Source: Bdellovibrio sp.
Lineage (GTDB): Bacteria > Bdellovibrionota > Bdellovibrionia > Bdellovibrionales > Bdellovibrionaceae
Length of the DNA: 12,277 nt
Assembly: GCA_017745015.1 (NCBI GenBank)
Contig: JAGIAF010000030.1
Location: 1 to 12,277 of the forward strand
Direction: 5' to 3'
The position numbers and the translations under genes are program-made. Position 1 is the first letter of the stretch. Each line of letters starts with the position of its first letter. A model generated the notes under the pieces. That model was given only the letters and a program-made list of their open reading frames with translations, had not been told where the DNA came from and made no database searches. Shown in pieces: positions 1 to 6,544 of this stretch.

Positions 1-656
1 GAGTAGTATTTAAACTCGCGCGTATTCAACATTGTCTCAAGACCCTGATCGACGTCTTTCACGTAGTCGTTGGATTTACTAGCATCGCCGCCAGCTTGAG
101 CCACGTCTTCGCCATTACCTCGACCTTCGCCTTGGCCGGCATCAATCTTTGCTTTGCGGTCAGCGACTTTCTGTCTTTCCAGAGCTTCGCTGGCATCAAA
201 GTTTTTGAAAAGCTCGCGAGCGATCTTTTCTTTCTGTTCCTCAGTCGCAGGTTTCTCAGTGGATTTGGTTTTACCATCTCCCTTAGGACCTGACGCAACC
301 TTCGGCGCAGATTTTTTTACGTTTTGAAACTCACCGCGTTCTTTCGCAATTGTTTGCTTAGTTACGGTTTGATTTTTCGCGCTCAAAAAGCGTGAGTCCA
401 CTGGCTCAGTTTCATTGATAGAGTTCTCACTCTGTTCAACAACCTGATTAGCAGGCATTTGTTCGAGTTTCTTTTGCAAAGCCTCGGCTTGCGCCATTTT
501 TTGCAAATCTTCTGGTGTGATCAAATCAATGCTGACGTTCTGAGATTTCGGCGGCTCCGGATGCAAGGTCTCAAACAAAAATAAACCTGCTACCACTAAA
601 ATGTGGACAGCAAGTGAGAGCAGCACATACTTTTTGAAAGACGGTGACTTCTTCAT
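1..656 (-). CDS. TonB-family energy transducer, N-terminal part (cut by window edge)
   Basis: A minus-strand reading frame opens at the ATG at 656-654 and stays open for 218 codons to the window edge, so its C-terminus is missing. Residues 10-29 (YVLLSLAVHILVVAGLFLFE) form one membrane helix carrying S14-x3-H18, the SxxxH signature by which TonB anchors couple to ExbB/ExbD. A long polar linker rich in Lys, Glu, Gln and Pro follows (about residues 32-195). The last visible residues (VDQGLETMLNTREFKYYS) look like the start of a TonB C-terminal domain. TonB proteins carry proton-motive force from the inner membrane to outer-membrane transporters or gliding-type machineries. Which partner this one serves cannot be seen here. 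The ribosome binding site (AGGGGTGAGG just before the ATG) is inside a long inverted repeat. A TolA-like role is the alternative. Confidence 0.8.
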   Translation of the reverse strand, partial: MKKSPSFKKYVLLSLAVHILVVAGLFLFETLHPEPPKSQNVSIDLITPEDLQKMAQAEALQKKLEQMPANQVVEQSENSINETEPVDSRFLSAKNQTVTKQTIAKERGEFQNVKKSAPKVASGPKGDGKTKSTEKPATEEQKEKIARELFKNFDASEALERQKVADRKAKIDAGQGEGRGNGEDVAQAGGDASKSNDYVKDVDQGLETMLNTREFKYY

Positions 657-721
657 AGGACCTCACCCCTTCCTATCGGTATTATGACACCCAAGAATGA
701 GTCTGGGGTGAGCCAGGTCCT
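657..721 (-). promoter_or_regulatory. Leader hairpin sequestering the Shine-Dalgarno site of the TonB-like gene
   Basis: Read on the minus strand, AGGACC-tgg-CTCACCCC (721-705) can pair with GGGGTGAGGTCCT (669-657), which lies directly against the ATG. That gives 13-14 base pairs interrupted only by a 3-nt bulge. The pairing covers the whole Shine-Dalgarno region. A smaller hairpin, GGTGT-cata-ATACC (691-678), sits in the loop. The layout resembles an RNA switch on translation, but the same symmetry could be a DNA operator between the divergent genes. No known riboswitch class was recognised. Confidence 0.5.
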
Positions 722-790
722 AAATTTTCGACTGAGGTCTAGGCCCGGACTTTGACGTGACATGGTTCTTTGGGTGACAATTGTAAATCT

Positions 791-1516
791 ATGAAATTTG
801 ACTGCTGGTATTTAACAGACAAAGGCCTCAAGCGTGAATCAAATCAGGATTCCTGCCTCGTTAATAAAGAGCTTGGGCTTTTTATTGTTGCCGACGGTAT
901 GGGTGGACACTCTGGCGGCGAAGTCGCTTCCAGCATGGCTGTTGAGACGGTGGAAGAAATCATGCTTCAAGCAGAAGCGCCTTCGAAGTCCCCACGGGAA
1001 TTGATTCAACAATCTTACGAAGAATCTTCTCGTCGCATTTACGATAAAGCAGCAAATGAACGTCCCGAATTAACCGGAATGGGGACCACAATGGTCATGG
1101 CTTACTTGCGTGGTAAGCATCTCTATGTGGGTAATGTCGGAGACTCGCGCTGTTATATGTTCAAAAAGCCGAACTTATGGCAGATTACTGAAGATCATTC
1201 TTTAATCAATGAACAATTAAGAGCCGGCGTGATGAGTGAAGAGCAGATTCGCCAGTTGGTAGGCAGAAACGTTATCACTCGCAGCGTTGGCTATGAGCGT
1301 GAAACTTATCCCGATATCATTGAACGCGAAGTGGCGCCGGGCGAAATGTTTTTGCTTTGTTCGGATGGTTTGTCAGGTTTGGTAGAAGATAAGAAAATTT
1401 CTGAGATTTTGAATAAAAATACGCCTGACAAGATCGTAAAAGCTTGTGTAGAACAAGCCCTGGCGAATGGCGGAGATGATAACGTCACTGTGATGTTGAT
1501 CGTTTTCCACGAGTAA
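791..1516 (+). CDS. PP2C-type serine/threonine protein phosphatase (Stp1/PrpC family)
   Basis: This 241-residue protein is a single PP2C (PPM) domain that removes phosphate from Ser/Thr residues using two metal ions, normally opposing Hanks-type kinases in the cytoplasm. Visible motifs are ESNQD (16-20), VADGMGGHSGGE (33-44, metal ligand D35), GMGTT (97-101), VGNVGDSR (113-120), TEDHSL (133-138), LLCSDGLSGLVED (188-200, ligand D192) and DDNVTV (229-234, ligand D230). Length and motif set fit an active bacterial enzyme. I chose the ATG at 791 because MKFDCWYLTDKG lines up with the family N-terminus; an in-frame TTG at 770 would add seven residues that do not. Neither start has a good Shine-Dalgarno site. 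A 10-codon reading frame from the ATG at 762 ends at 794 and overlaps this ATG, so coupled translation is possible. No kinase gene is visible nearby. Confidence 0.9.
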   Translation: MKFDCWYLTDKGLKRESNQDSCLVNKELGLFIVADGMGGHSGGEVASSMAVETVEEIMLQAEAPSKSPRELIQQSYEESSRRIYDKAANERPELTGMGTTMVMAYLRGKHLYVGNVGDSRCYMFKKPNLWQITEDHSLINEQLRAGVMSEEQIRQLVGRNVITRSVGYERETYPDIIEREVAPGEMFLLCSDGLSGLVEDKKISEILNKNTPDKIVKACVEQALANGGDDNVTVMLIVFHE

Positions 1517-1571
1517 TTTTGCGATATGCTAGTCCGATGGACTACGTTGGTTACCTTAGGAGATTTGGGAT

Positions 1572-2576
1572 TTGGATAAAAAGAAAGTCACGCTATTTAT
1601 AGTGAGCAATCAGACGGGTAAAACCCGTAAGCTTGTGCTCTCGGCGGCATGGCTTAAGGCCATTTCTTTTATCTCTGCAGTTGTGATCATTATTTTCGCG
1701 GCCGGTATGGTCGACTATTTCGGTTTGCTTTTGCAAGCCATGGAAAATAAACGTCTTAAAGCTGAAAATGCTCAACTCGTTAAGCAATTCCAAATCGTTG
1801 AATCCAAAGTGAGTGCTCTTGAGAACTCTTTGGAGCGTGTGAAAACATTCACGACAAAACTGAAATTGATCACTAACGTCGATGCTGAAGATCGAATCAC
1901 TAAGTTGACGATGGGTCCGAAGCCAGCCCCCGGACAGCCGGTTGAAGAGTACGAACCGATGGAAGCTCGTGACGATGGTGAAGCACTGACTCAACAAGAC
2001 CAAGTCTTTGCGAACAAAAAGCCACTCAACGATCAGATCGGGGAGTTGGCGAACGAAACGGCAGATAAGGACTATGCGTCTTTGGTTATCAGAATTGATA
2101 AAGCCGTTAAGGAAACTCAACTCAAAGAACAAAGTGTTATCGATCTGTGGGAGAGCTTGTCTGAACGTCAAAGCTTGTTGAATGCCACTCCAAATATCAA
2201 ACCTTCCAAAGGTTGGATCACGTCGCGCTTCGGTTACAGAACTTCGCCGTTCACAGGAAAGACAACTCTGCATGCAGGTCTTGATATCGCTGCCGCTCCG
2301 GGCTCGCCGATCTACGCTCCAGCTGATGGTGTAGTGATCTTCGCAAGTTACGATGAAGGTTACGGTAAACTTGTCAGTATCGACCACGGTTTCGGTGTAA
2401 CGACACGTTTCGGTCATATGTCACAAATCTACGTTCAAGTTGGACAAAGAATTAACAAGTGGGATGTCATCGGTGCGGTCGGTAACACCGGTCGTTCAAC
2501 AGGTCCTCACTGTCACTATGAAGTAAGAATCAACGGCACACCTGTTGATCCGATCAACTATATCTTAGACGAGTAG
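1572..2576 (+). CDS. Membrane-anchored M23 (LytM-type) peptidoglycan peptidase
   Basis: This 334-residue protein has a short cytoplasmic N-terminus, one membrane helix (about 28-50), a periplasmic coiled coil (about 55-105), an acidic/polar linker and a C-terminal M23 domain (about 214-332). The zinc and catalytic residues are all present: H234 and D238 (HAGLD), H282 (GHMS), and H313/H315 (GPHCHYE). It is therefore expected to be an active endopeptidase cutting peptide cross-links, unlike degenerate EnvC/NlpD activators. The start is TTG at 1572, supported by AGGAG at 1558-1562 at nine bases' spacing; no ATG fits. The gene lies 55 bases after the PP2C gene with no terminator between, so co-transcription is possible. 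It ends at an intrinsic terminator. In a predator such a protein could act on its own wall or the prey's; the sequence does not say which. Confidence 0.88.
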   Translation: MDKKKVTLFIVSNQTGKTRKLVLSAAWLKAISFISAVVIIIFAAGMVDYFGLLLQAMENKRLKAENAQLVKQFQIVESKVSALENSLERVKTFTTKLKLITNVDAEDRITKLTMGPKPAPGQPVEEYEPMEARDDGEALTQQDQVFANKKPLNDQIGELANETADKDYASLVIRIDKAVKETQLKEQSVIDLWESLSERQSLLNATPNIKPSKGWITSRFGYRTSPFTGKTTLHAGLDIAAAPGSPIYAPADGVVIFASYDEGYGKLVSIDHGFGVTTRFGHMSQIYVQVGQRINKWDVIGAVGNTGRSTGPHCHYEVRINGTPVDPINYILDE

Positions 2577-2590
2577 TCGTCGGCCGGTGA

Positions 2591-2628
2591 AAAAGGCCCT
2601 GCTGACTTCGTTGTCGGGCCTTTTCCTT
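2591..2628 (+). terminator. Intrinsic terminator after the M23 peptidase gene
   Basis: AAAAGGCCC (2591-2599) pairs perfectly with GGGCCTTTT (2616-2624), followed by CCTT. The 9-bp stem with a 16-nt loop begins 15 bases after the stop codon. The A-tract on the other side means it could also work on the minus strand. Confidence 0.8.
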
Positions 2629-2636
2629 CTCTGCGA

Positions 2637-2652
2637 CGTGCTGACCAGCACG
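2637..2652. repeat. Short inverted repeat upstream of the small repeat-protein gene
   Basis: CGTGCTG and CAGCACG flank a 2-base spacer (AC), giving a 16-bp near-palindrome. It lies between the terminator and the promoter of the next gene. With so small a spacer a DNA-binding dimer site is more likely than an RNA hairpin. Function unknown. Confidence 0.4.
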
Positions 2653-2695
2653 CCTCCGTTTCGGAAAAACCCCTCCGCCTTGCATCAGGACCTTT

Positions 2696-2724
2696 TTGAC
2701 CAGCCTCATTGAGGTTGGTAGGAT
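2696..2724 (+). promoter_or_regulatory. Promoter with palindromic spacer for the repeat-protein gene
   Basis: TTGACC (2696-2701), a 17-base spacer and TAGGAT (2719-2724) make a sigma-70-type promoter (5/6 and 4/6 matches). The spacer holds the symmetric sequence ACCAGCCTCA-T-TGAGGTTGGT (2699-2719, one mismatch), which would be a well-placed operator. The predicted transcript start, near 2731, falls on the AGGAGG Shine-Dalgarno site, so the leader would be extremely short. Confidence 0.5.
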
Positions 2725-2740
2725 TTGAGAAGGAGGCTTT

Positions 2741-3334
2741 ATGAAATCTCTTCTTTTTATTTCTCTTATCTTTGCTTCTTCCGTTTCCAAGGCGGCGTTG
2801 CCTCCGCAGTTTTCTGAGTGCATGAAAGTCGATAGCTCGGCGATGTCCATTTACGATGTGAAGGATATTGCTAAAGTTGCGAAGGTGAATTACTGCCAAA
2901 ATCAGATGGGCATGACTAATAAGTACGACACGATTGATCTACTTAAAAGTCGCAACGTCCAAGTCGCCATCTCCATTGGAAAAACCACATACACTCGGGA
3001 GGATTTACTAGAGATGGCAAAGGCGGGGCCTTACCTTCTTTATGTTGATAGCAATCGCATTGCAAAGGAATACCTGGCAGAACTGAGTGCGGCTGGAGTG
3101 CAGTTGGCTGTGATGAGTGGATCTGCGGGCTTGGCCCAAGCCGATCTTATGACCTTGGCCAAAGTAAAACCGTATGTCTATAACGTGAATTCAGCAGTGA
3201 ATAAGGAAGACCTGAAAGCCCTGGTCGGAGCGGGAGTCAATGTTGTGATCCGCTCAAATCAATCAGGGCTTGCGAAAGAAGACTTAGTCGAAGTGGCGAA
3301 GGTCAACCCTGACTTGCTGACCTTCTCTCCCTAG
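2741..3334 (+). CDS. Exported protein made of 24-residue repeats, function unknown
   Basis: I do not recognise this 197-residue protein. Residues 1-18 are a signal peptide (MKSLLFISLIFASSVSKA) with a likely cut after A18. The rest is seven tandem units of 22-24 residues, starting near 36, 60, 84, 108, 132, 154 and 178. Each begins with a helix-like (A/N)KEDL..L segment and ends with a strand-like segment such as GVNVVIRS or PYVYNVNS. Odd units carry AK-x-x-P(Y/D), even units carry a GV(Q/N)-type pattern, so there is a 48-residue super-period. This suggests a helix-strand solenoid, perhaps a binding scaffold in the periplasm or outside the cell. Cys28 and Cys52 could form a disulfide. The start is set by a strong AGGAGG at 2731-2736. 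Its stop codon directly abuts that of the convergent gene. Confidence 0.75.
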   Translation: MKSLLFISLIFASSVSKAALPPQFSECMKVDSSAMSIYDVKDIAKVAKVNYCQNQMGMTNKYDTIDLLKSRNVQVAISIGKTTYTREDLLEMAKAGPYLLYVDSNRIAKEYLAELSAAGVQLAVMSGSAGLAQADLMTLAKVKPYVYNVNSAVNKEDLKALVGAGVNVVIRSNQSGLAKEDLVEVAKVNPDLLTFSP

Positions 3335-5635
3335 CTAGTTCATGACGGATACTGCAGGCACTGGGCACTGCAATTCTTTAAGTTTCGCGCTGATCAAGTT
3401 CGCGTCCTTTTGGTAACCTTTTTGGATTAATGTTTTCTTAGCATCATCGATCAAAGAAAGACGCGTTTGGCGACCACTCAAATCTGAAATGCCACGGCAC
3501 GAAGACACAACCGATGTATCCATCTTAACATCAAGAACCGGATCAATCATATCGCAGAAGAATTGGATCGCGCCCAAGTGATCCATCGCTGCGCTCCAGT
3601 CAAGCCAAGCATTTTCGAGTTGTTGGCAGGCAATTTCATTTTCGCGCGAACCGATCGGTAAGTTTGCAGTCGTCAAAGTTTCCAAGTTCTTCATGCGTTT
3701 TGTATCTTCAATTTGCTTCTTCGGATCTGGATAGTAACCACCATTAGGTGTCATAACCAATGTTTTACCTTGGCCCGAATCAGTAAGACTGTAAGAGCCT
3801 GAACGCAACGCTGACACGCCTTGAAGAAAGGCAGAGACGGCGCGGTCATGCATTGATTTTGTATGTTCAATCCATGCAAGCACAGGAGGCTTACCGAAAC
3901 TCCACGCACTGCGCGCACCAAACAAGCCGTCCTTCAAAATCACCATGCGTTGCGCAAGCTCAGAGCGATCGATGATGGAATTATCTTTGGCCAGTTCCTG
4001 CATCGCTTTTTCAACACGTTTTACAGTCGTTTGTTGAACTTGGATTTTTGCGTATTGAGCTTTCCAGCTCACGTACTCATTGCTTTGTGCAAGCTCTGCT
4101 TCCAAAGCGACTTGATTATTGCTCAACATCGCGGAAGTCGTAGTGATAGCTTGGCGAATACCTGTGATCCACGAGCGACCGGCTTGCGCGCAGGTCTTCA
4201 AGGCAGCATCACTCATCGAAGCTTTCGGAGCATTTTCTGAAATACGTTTTACAGATTGTGTATTCAGAGCTCGCAATGTGACAGCTTGAAGTTTTTGTGA
4301 TTTATCGCCTTGAGCTACAGCGGCTTCGAGATTGCTAAATGCAGATGACGGAAATGATTTGCCATCTTTACCCCAGTTCACAAGTTCTTGCGCGAGAGTA
4401 CAAACCATCAAATCGTCACCGTTCTCTGTGATTTGCGTATTCACGGTATTGAAGTCCGTCGTGTCGTTTGTAAGTTGTTTGTTGATCGCAGTGAAGTCTT
4501 TCACCTTTACTTGGCGATAGTTCAACAATGAAAGAAGCTCGCGTGAGGGTTTACCAAATTTTGCTTTGTAAAGATCCACGTCTTTTTCAAGCTCTTTTGT
4601 GATCTTTTCGATTTTGCCACTTTGAGCAAGCTGCATGAAACGAACTTTCTTAGCAACCTTCGTGTATTGGCAAGTATTCTGAAGAAGAGCTTTGCGATGA
4701 TCTGGGTTTGTCATATCCAAAGTATTATTGTCGATCATTTTAGAGATCGCAGAAATACCTGAAGTCACAACTGCTCCACCAATAACAAACGGCAAGGCCG
4801 GTGCTAAAGCAGCATTCATTGTAACTGCTAAAAGTGCGTAAGGTGAAAGACCATTGATCACGTCATTCAACGCCAATAAAACTTTACCTGTCGACATTGT
4901 TTGACGACCGCATTTTGAATTTGTGAAGGCGCTGTTGTTTAAGATGCCACCGATATTGGAGACGGCATTTAGTGAAGTTGTCATTGATTGATCAATGCTT
5001 CCCAAGTCAGCAGAAGTGGGCGGTTGTTGGAGCATTCCTGGATTTTGAGTGGCGCCCATTCCCATCAAGCCCATTAAAAGCTTCACGTTATCTTCAAGAA
5101 CTTTGCCGTTTTGCTCAAGTGATTTTGCTCCTGAGTTGTTTGCACACTCTGGAGTTGTTCTGACCTCTCTTGTAAGAGCATCGATTGCGGCAATGAGCTC
5201 TGCATGAGGGCGATTGTCGAACAGAGGACAACTGTACGCTTCCGCGACTTTCGCTGGAGCCATGGTAGGTCTATTTGCAGGTTGTGTTTGAACGTTGCTG
5301 CTACCGCTGCTGGAAGATCGGCTATTATTACCCCAGCCACTGCTGCTGTCGAAGCCGCTGCGCTGCTGTGACTGTTGCTGTGTACGTTTTGGTGTCGGCG
5401 ATGGGGAGGGATTCGTTGAAGGCATCGAAGGATTTGTTGGGCCCAATCCCGTGTCGTCGACTTTAACATCAAGAGTGTTTGTATCGGAGTCCTTATCTTC
5501 AGGAAAAAGATCGAGCGGAAAAATAGCAGTCAGATCAGCTGGAGCGGCATGAGCCCAGTGAGGTGCTTGAGGGACGATAAAACTCATCGTCAAAGTCGCC
5601 AGAAGGACGCCTCTTTTAACGTTCAACTTTTTCAT
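3335..5635 (-). CDS. Large exported protein of unknown function with Ser/Gln/Asn-rich linker
   Basis: This 766-residue protein has a signal peptide (1-30, likely cut after AHA) and a low-complexity Pro/Ser/Gln/Asn region (about 62-125). An Ala-rich hydrophobic stretch (about 264-300) may insert in a membrane or form a buried hairpin. The remainder is long, mainly helical and polar, with scattered Cys residues (136, 164, 242, 322 and several near the C-terminus) that could form disulfides. No catalytic motif was recognised. The reading frame can be extended upstream to 5776, but those residues look random. The ATG at 5635 is followed at once by a classical signal peptide and preceded by GGAG at eight bases' spacing, so I chose it. 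It converges on the repeat-protein gene with no gap. It may be an envelope or secreted protein of predators, but that is only inferred from context. Confidence 0.75.
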   Translation of the reverse strand: MKKLNVKRGVLLATLTMSFIVPQAPHWAHAAPADLTAIFPLDLFPEDKDSDTNTLDVKVDDTGLGPTNPSMPSTNPSPSPTPKRTQQQSQQRSGFDSSSGWGNNSRSSSSGSSNVQTQPANRPTMAPAKVAEAYSCPLFDNRPHAELIAAIDALTREVRTTPECANNSGAKSLEQNGKVLEDNVKLLMGLMGMGATQNPGMLQQPPTSADLGSIDQSMTTSLNAVSNIGGILNNSAFTNSKCGRQTMSTGKVLLALNDVINGLSPYALLAVTMNAALAPALPFVIGGAVVTSGISAISKMIDNNTLDMTNPDHRKALLQNTCQYTKVAKKVRFMQLAQSGKIEKITKELEKDVDLYKAKFGKPSRELLSLLNYRQVKVKDFTAINKQLTNDTTDFNTVNTQITENGDDLMVCTLAQELVNWGKDGKSFPSSAFSNLEAAVAQGDKSQKLQAVTLRALNTQSVKRISENAPKASMSDAALKTCAQAGRSWITGIRQAITTTSAMLSNNQVALEAELAQSNEYVSWKAQYAKIQVQQTTVKRVEKAMQELAKDNSIIDRSELAQRMVILKDGLFGARSAWSFGKPPVLAWIEHTKSMHDRAVSAFLQGVSALRSGSYSLTDSGQGKTLVMTPNGGYYPDPKKQIEDTKRMKNLETLTTANLPIGSRENEIACQQLENAWLDWSAAMDHLGAIQFFCDMIDPVLDVKMDTSVVSSCRGISDLSGRQTRLSLIDDAKKTLIQKGYQKDANLISAKLKELQCPVPAVSVMN

Positions 5636-5974
5636 GTTTAGCACTCCGTATTTGTGTCTAACATTTCTTCGAGTAACCAATTGCGCGCGCCAAAATGAGG
5701 CACAGCTCAGCCAGTCGTTTGGTATAACCCTTTGAAAAGACTGGAAGGTCTGTGAACTCTCAATGGTCGCTCGCAATGTCGTGGAAATGGTTGTGCAAAA
5801 AGGGTCCCGGACTGAAACGTGGCCTTGGGGTGGTGTCGAATTATCGTCTAGTCCTATGACAAACGGTCACCTTTTGGCCATTTTTGTAAGGAGTCCGTGT
5901 TAATTGCAGCTGATCTCAAAATTAATGGGACTTCGAGCTCAAAGAGTGGAACGCTATTTGTATAAGGAAGTTGT
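5636..5974. other. Intergenic region between divergent exported-protein genes
   Basis: This 339-base stretch must hold the promoters of both flanking genes. On the plus strand I see TCTAGTCC at 5847-5854, a motif also found upstream of other plus-strand genes here, and a consensus AAGGAG at 5888-5893. Upstream of the minus gene there is a possible -10 like TTATAC but no convincing -35. No strong hairpin or RNA gene was recognised. Confidence 0.5.
5897..5965 (+). CDS. Possible short leader reading frame upstream of 5975 (speculative)
   Basis: A consensus Shine-Dalgarno AAGGAG (5888-5893) has no obvious gene. Two short frames could use it. GTG at 5897 gives 22 codons ending at TAA 5963-5965, whose last bases overlap the AAGGAAG of the next gene, but its spacing is only three bases. 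TTG at 5904 gives 27 codons ending at 5987, inside the next gene, with a 10-base spacing. Either could couple translation to the gene at 5975. Both may be chance. Confidence 0.2.
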   Translation: MLIAADLKINGTSSSKSGTLFV

Positions 5975-6526
5975 ATGGGATATTTAGTTTCATTCATTTT
6001 CTTAGTAATAACGTGCCTCGCAGGCAAATGCATGGCTGGTGTAAGTCTTCAGAACACCAAACCCCTAGTTATTCCGGTAGACAATGTAACTCCTAAGATC
6101 ACTAAAGATGACGTGGCAAAAGTCATCCCGACAGACATCTCTAAAGATGAGACGACGGGCAATATGATGGGGCGTATCGCCGACCGCTCATTCAATCTTT
6201 GGTTTAATTCCGACACTATTCAAGAAAGTCTATTGGGTCGCGTAGTTCAAGAAACTCAAGAGACACTAAAAACTGACGTGGTTGTTCCAGCTTCTTCTAA
6301 GCAGGGTACTTCTCACAAATTCTCATTTAGAGTTGAAGCGTTCCAAACTCTTGCGAAGATGGAATACAAAGGCTGGATGAATGCTGCCATTAATTATAAC
6401 GCTCGTGCCGCAGAAACCGACGTTGAAATCAAAGAAAAAGTCTTCACAGACAAGAGCTTAATCCTCAGTCATAAGGGAACTAGTAAACAAGGCCTATCAA
6501 TGATTGGTCTTGCTTGGCAGTGGTAA
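5975..6526 (+). CDS. Small exported protein of unknown function
   Basis: I do not recognise this 183-residue protein. Residues 1-21 are hydrophobic and look like a signal peptide with a likely cut after KCMA. There is no lipobox at the normal position, although C14 and C19 lie within the leader. The mature part is polar with no membrane helix, and its C-terminus (SMIGLAWQW) is aromatic, as in some beta-rich envelope proteins, though this is weak. The start is the ATG at 5975 with AAGGAAG at 5964-5970. The thiolase gene begins only 18 bases after its stop, on the same strand, so they may share a transcript, but a functional tie between an exported protein and a cytoplasmic thiolase is not obvious. 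Confidence 0.7.
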   Translation: MGYLVSFIFLVITCLAGKCMAGVSLQNTKPLVIPVDNVTPKITKDDVAKVIPTDISKDETTGNMMGRIADRSFNLWFNSDTIQESLLGRVVQETQETLKTDVVVPASSKQGTSHKFSFRVEAFQTLAKMEYKGWMNAAINYNARAAETDVEIKEKVFTDKSLILSHKGTSKQGLSMIGLAWQW

Positions 6527-6544
6527 TAGTCCTACCCTTAGTTC

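Noticed and set aside
671..690. FliA-like -10 (ACCGATAG, minus strand) upstream of the TonB-like gene
   Set aside because: No TAAA-like -35 at the right spacing, and the implied start would fall inside the ribosome binding site.
770..790. TTG start for the PP2C phosphatase
   Set aside because: It adds seven residues not matching the family and has no Shine-Dalgarno site; the ATG at 791 fits better.
1593..2417. 274-codon minus-strand frame opposite the M23 gene
   Set aside because: Its protein is Cys/Arg/His-rich with no recognisable pattern, and the plus strand encodes a complete M23 peptidase. It is an antisense shadow.
5636..5776. 47-residue N-terminal extension of the large exported protein
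   Set aside because: The extension looks random, while the ATG at 5635 begins a classical signal peptide and has GGAG at good spacing.
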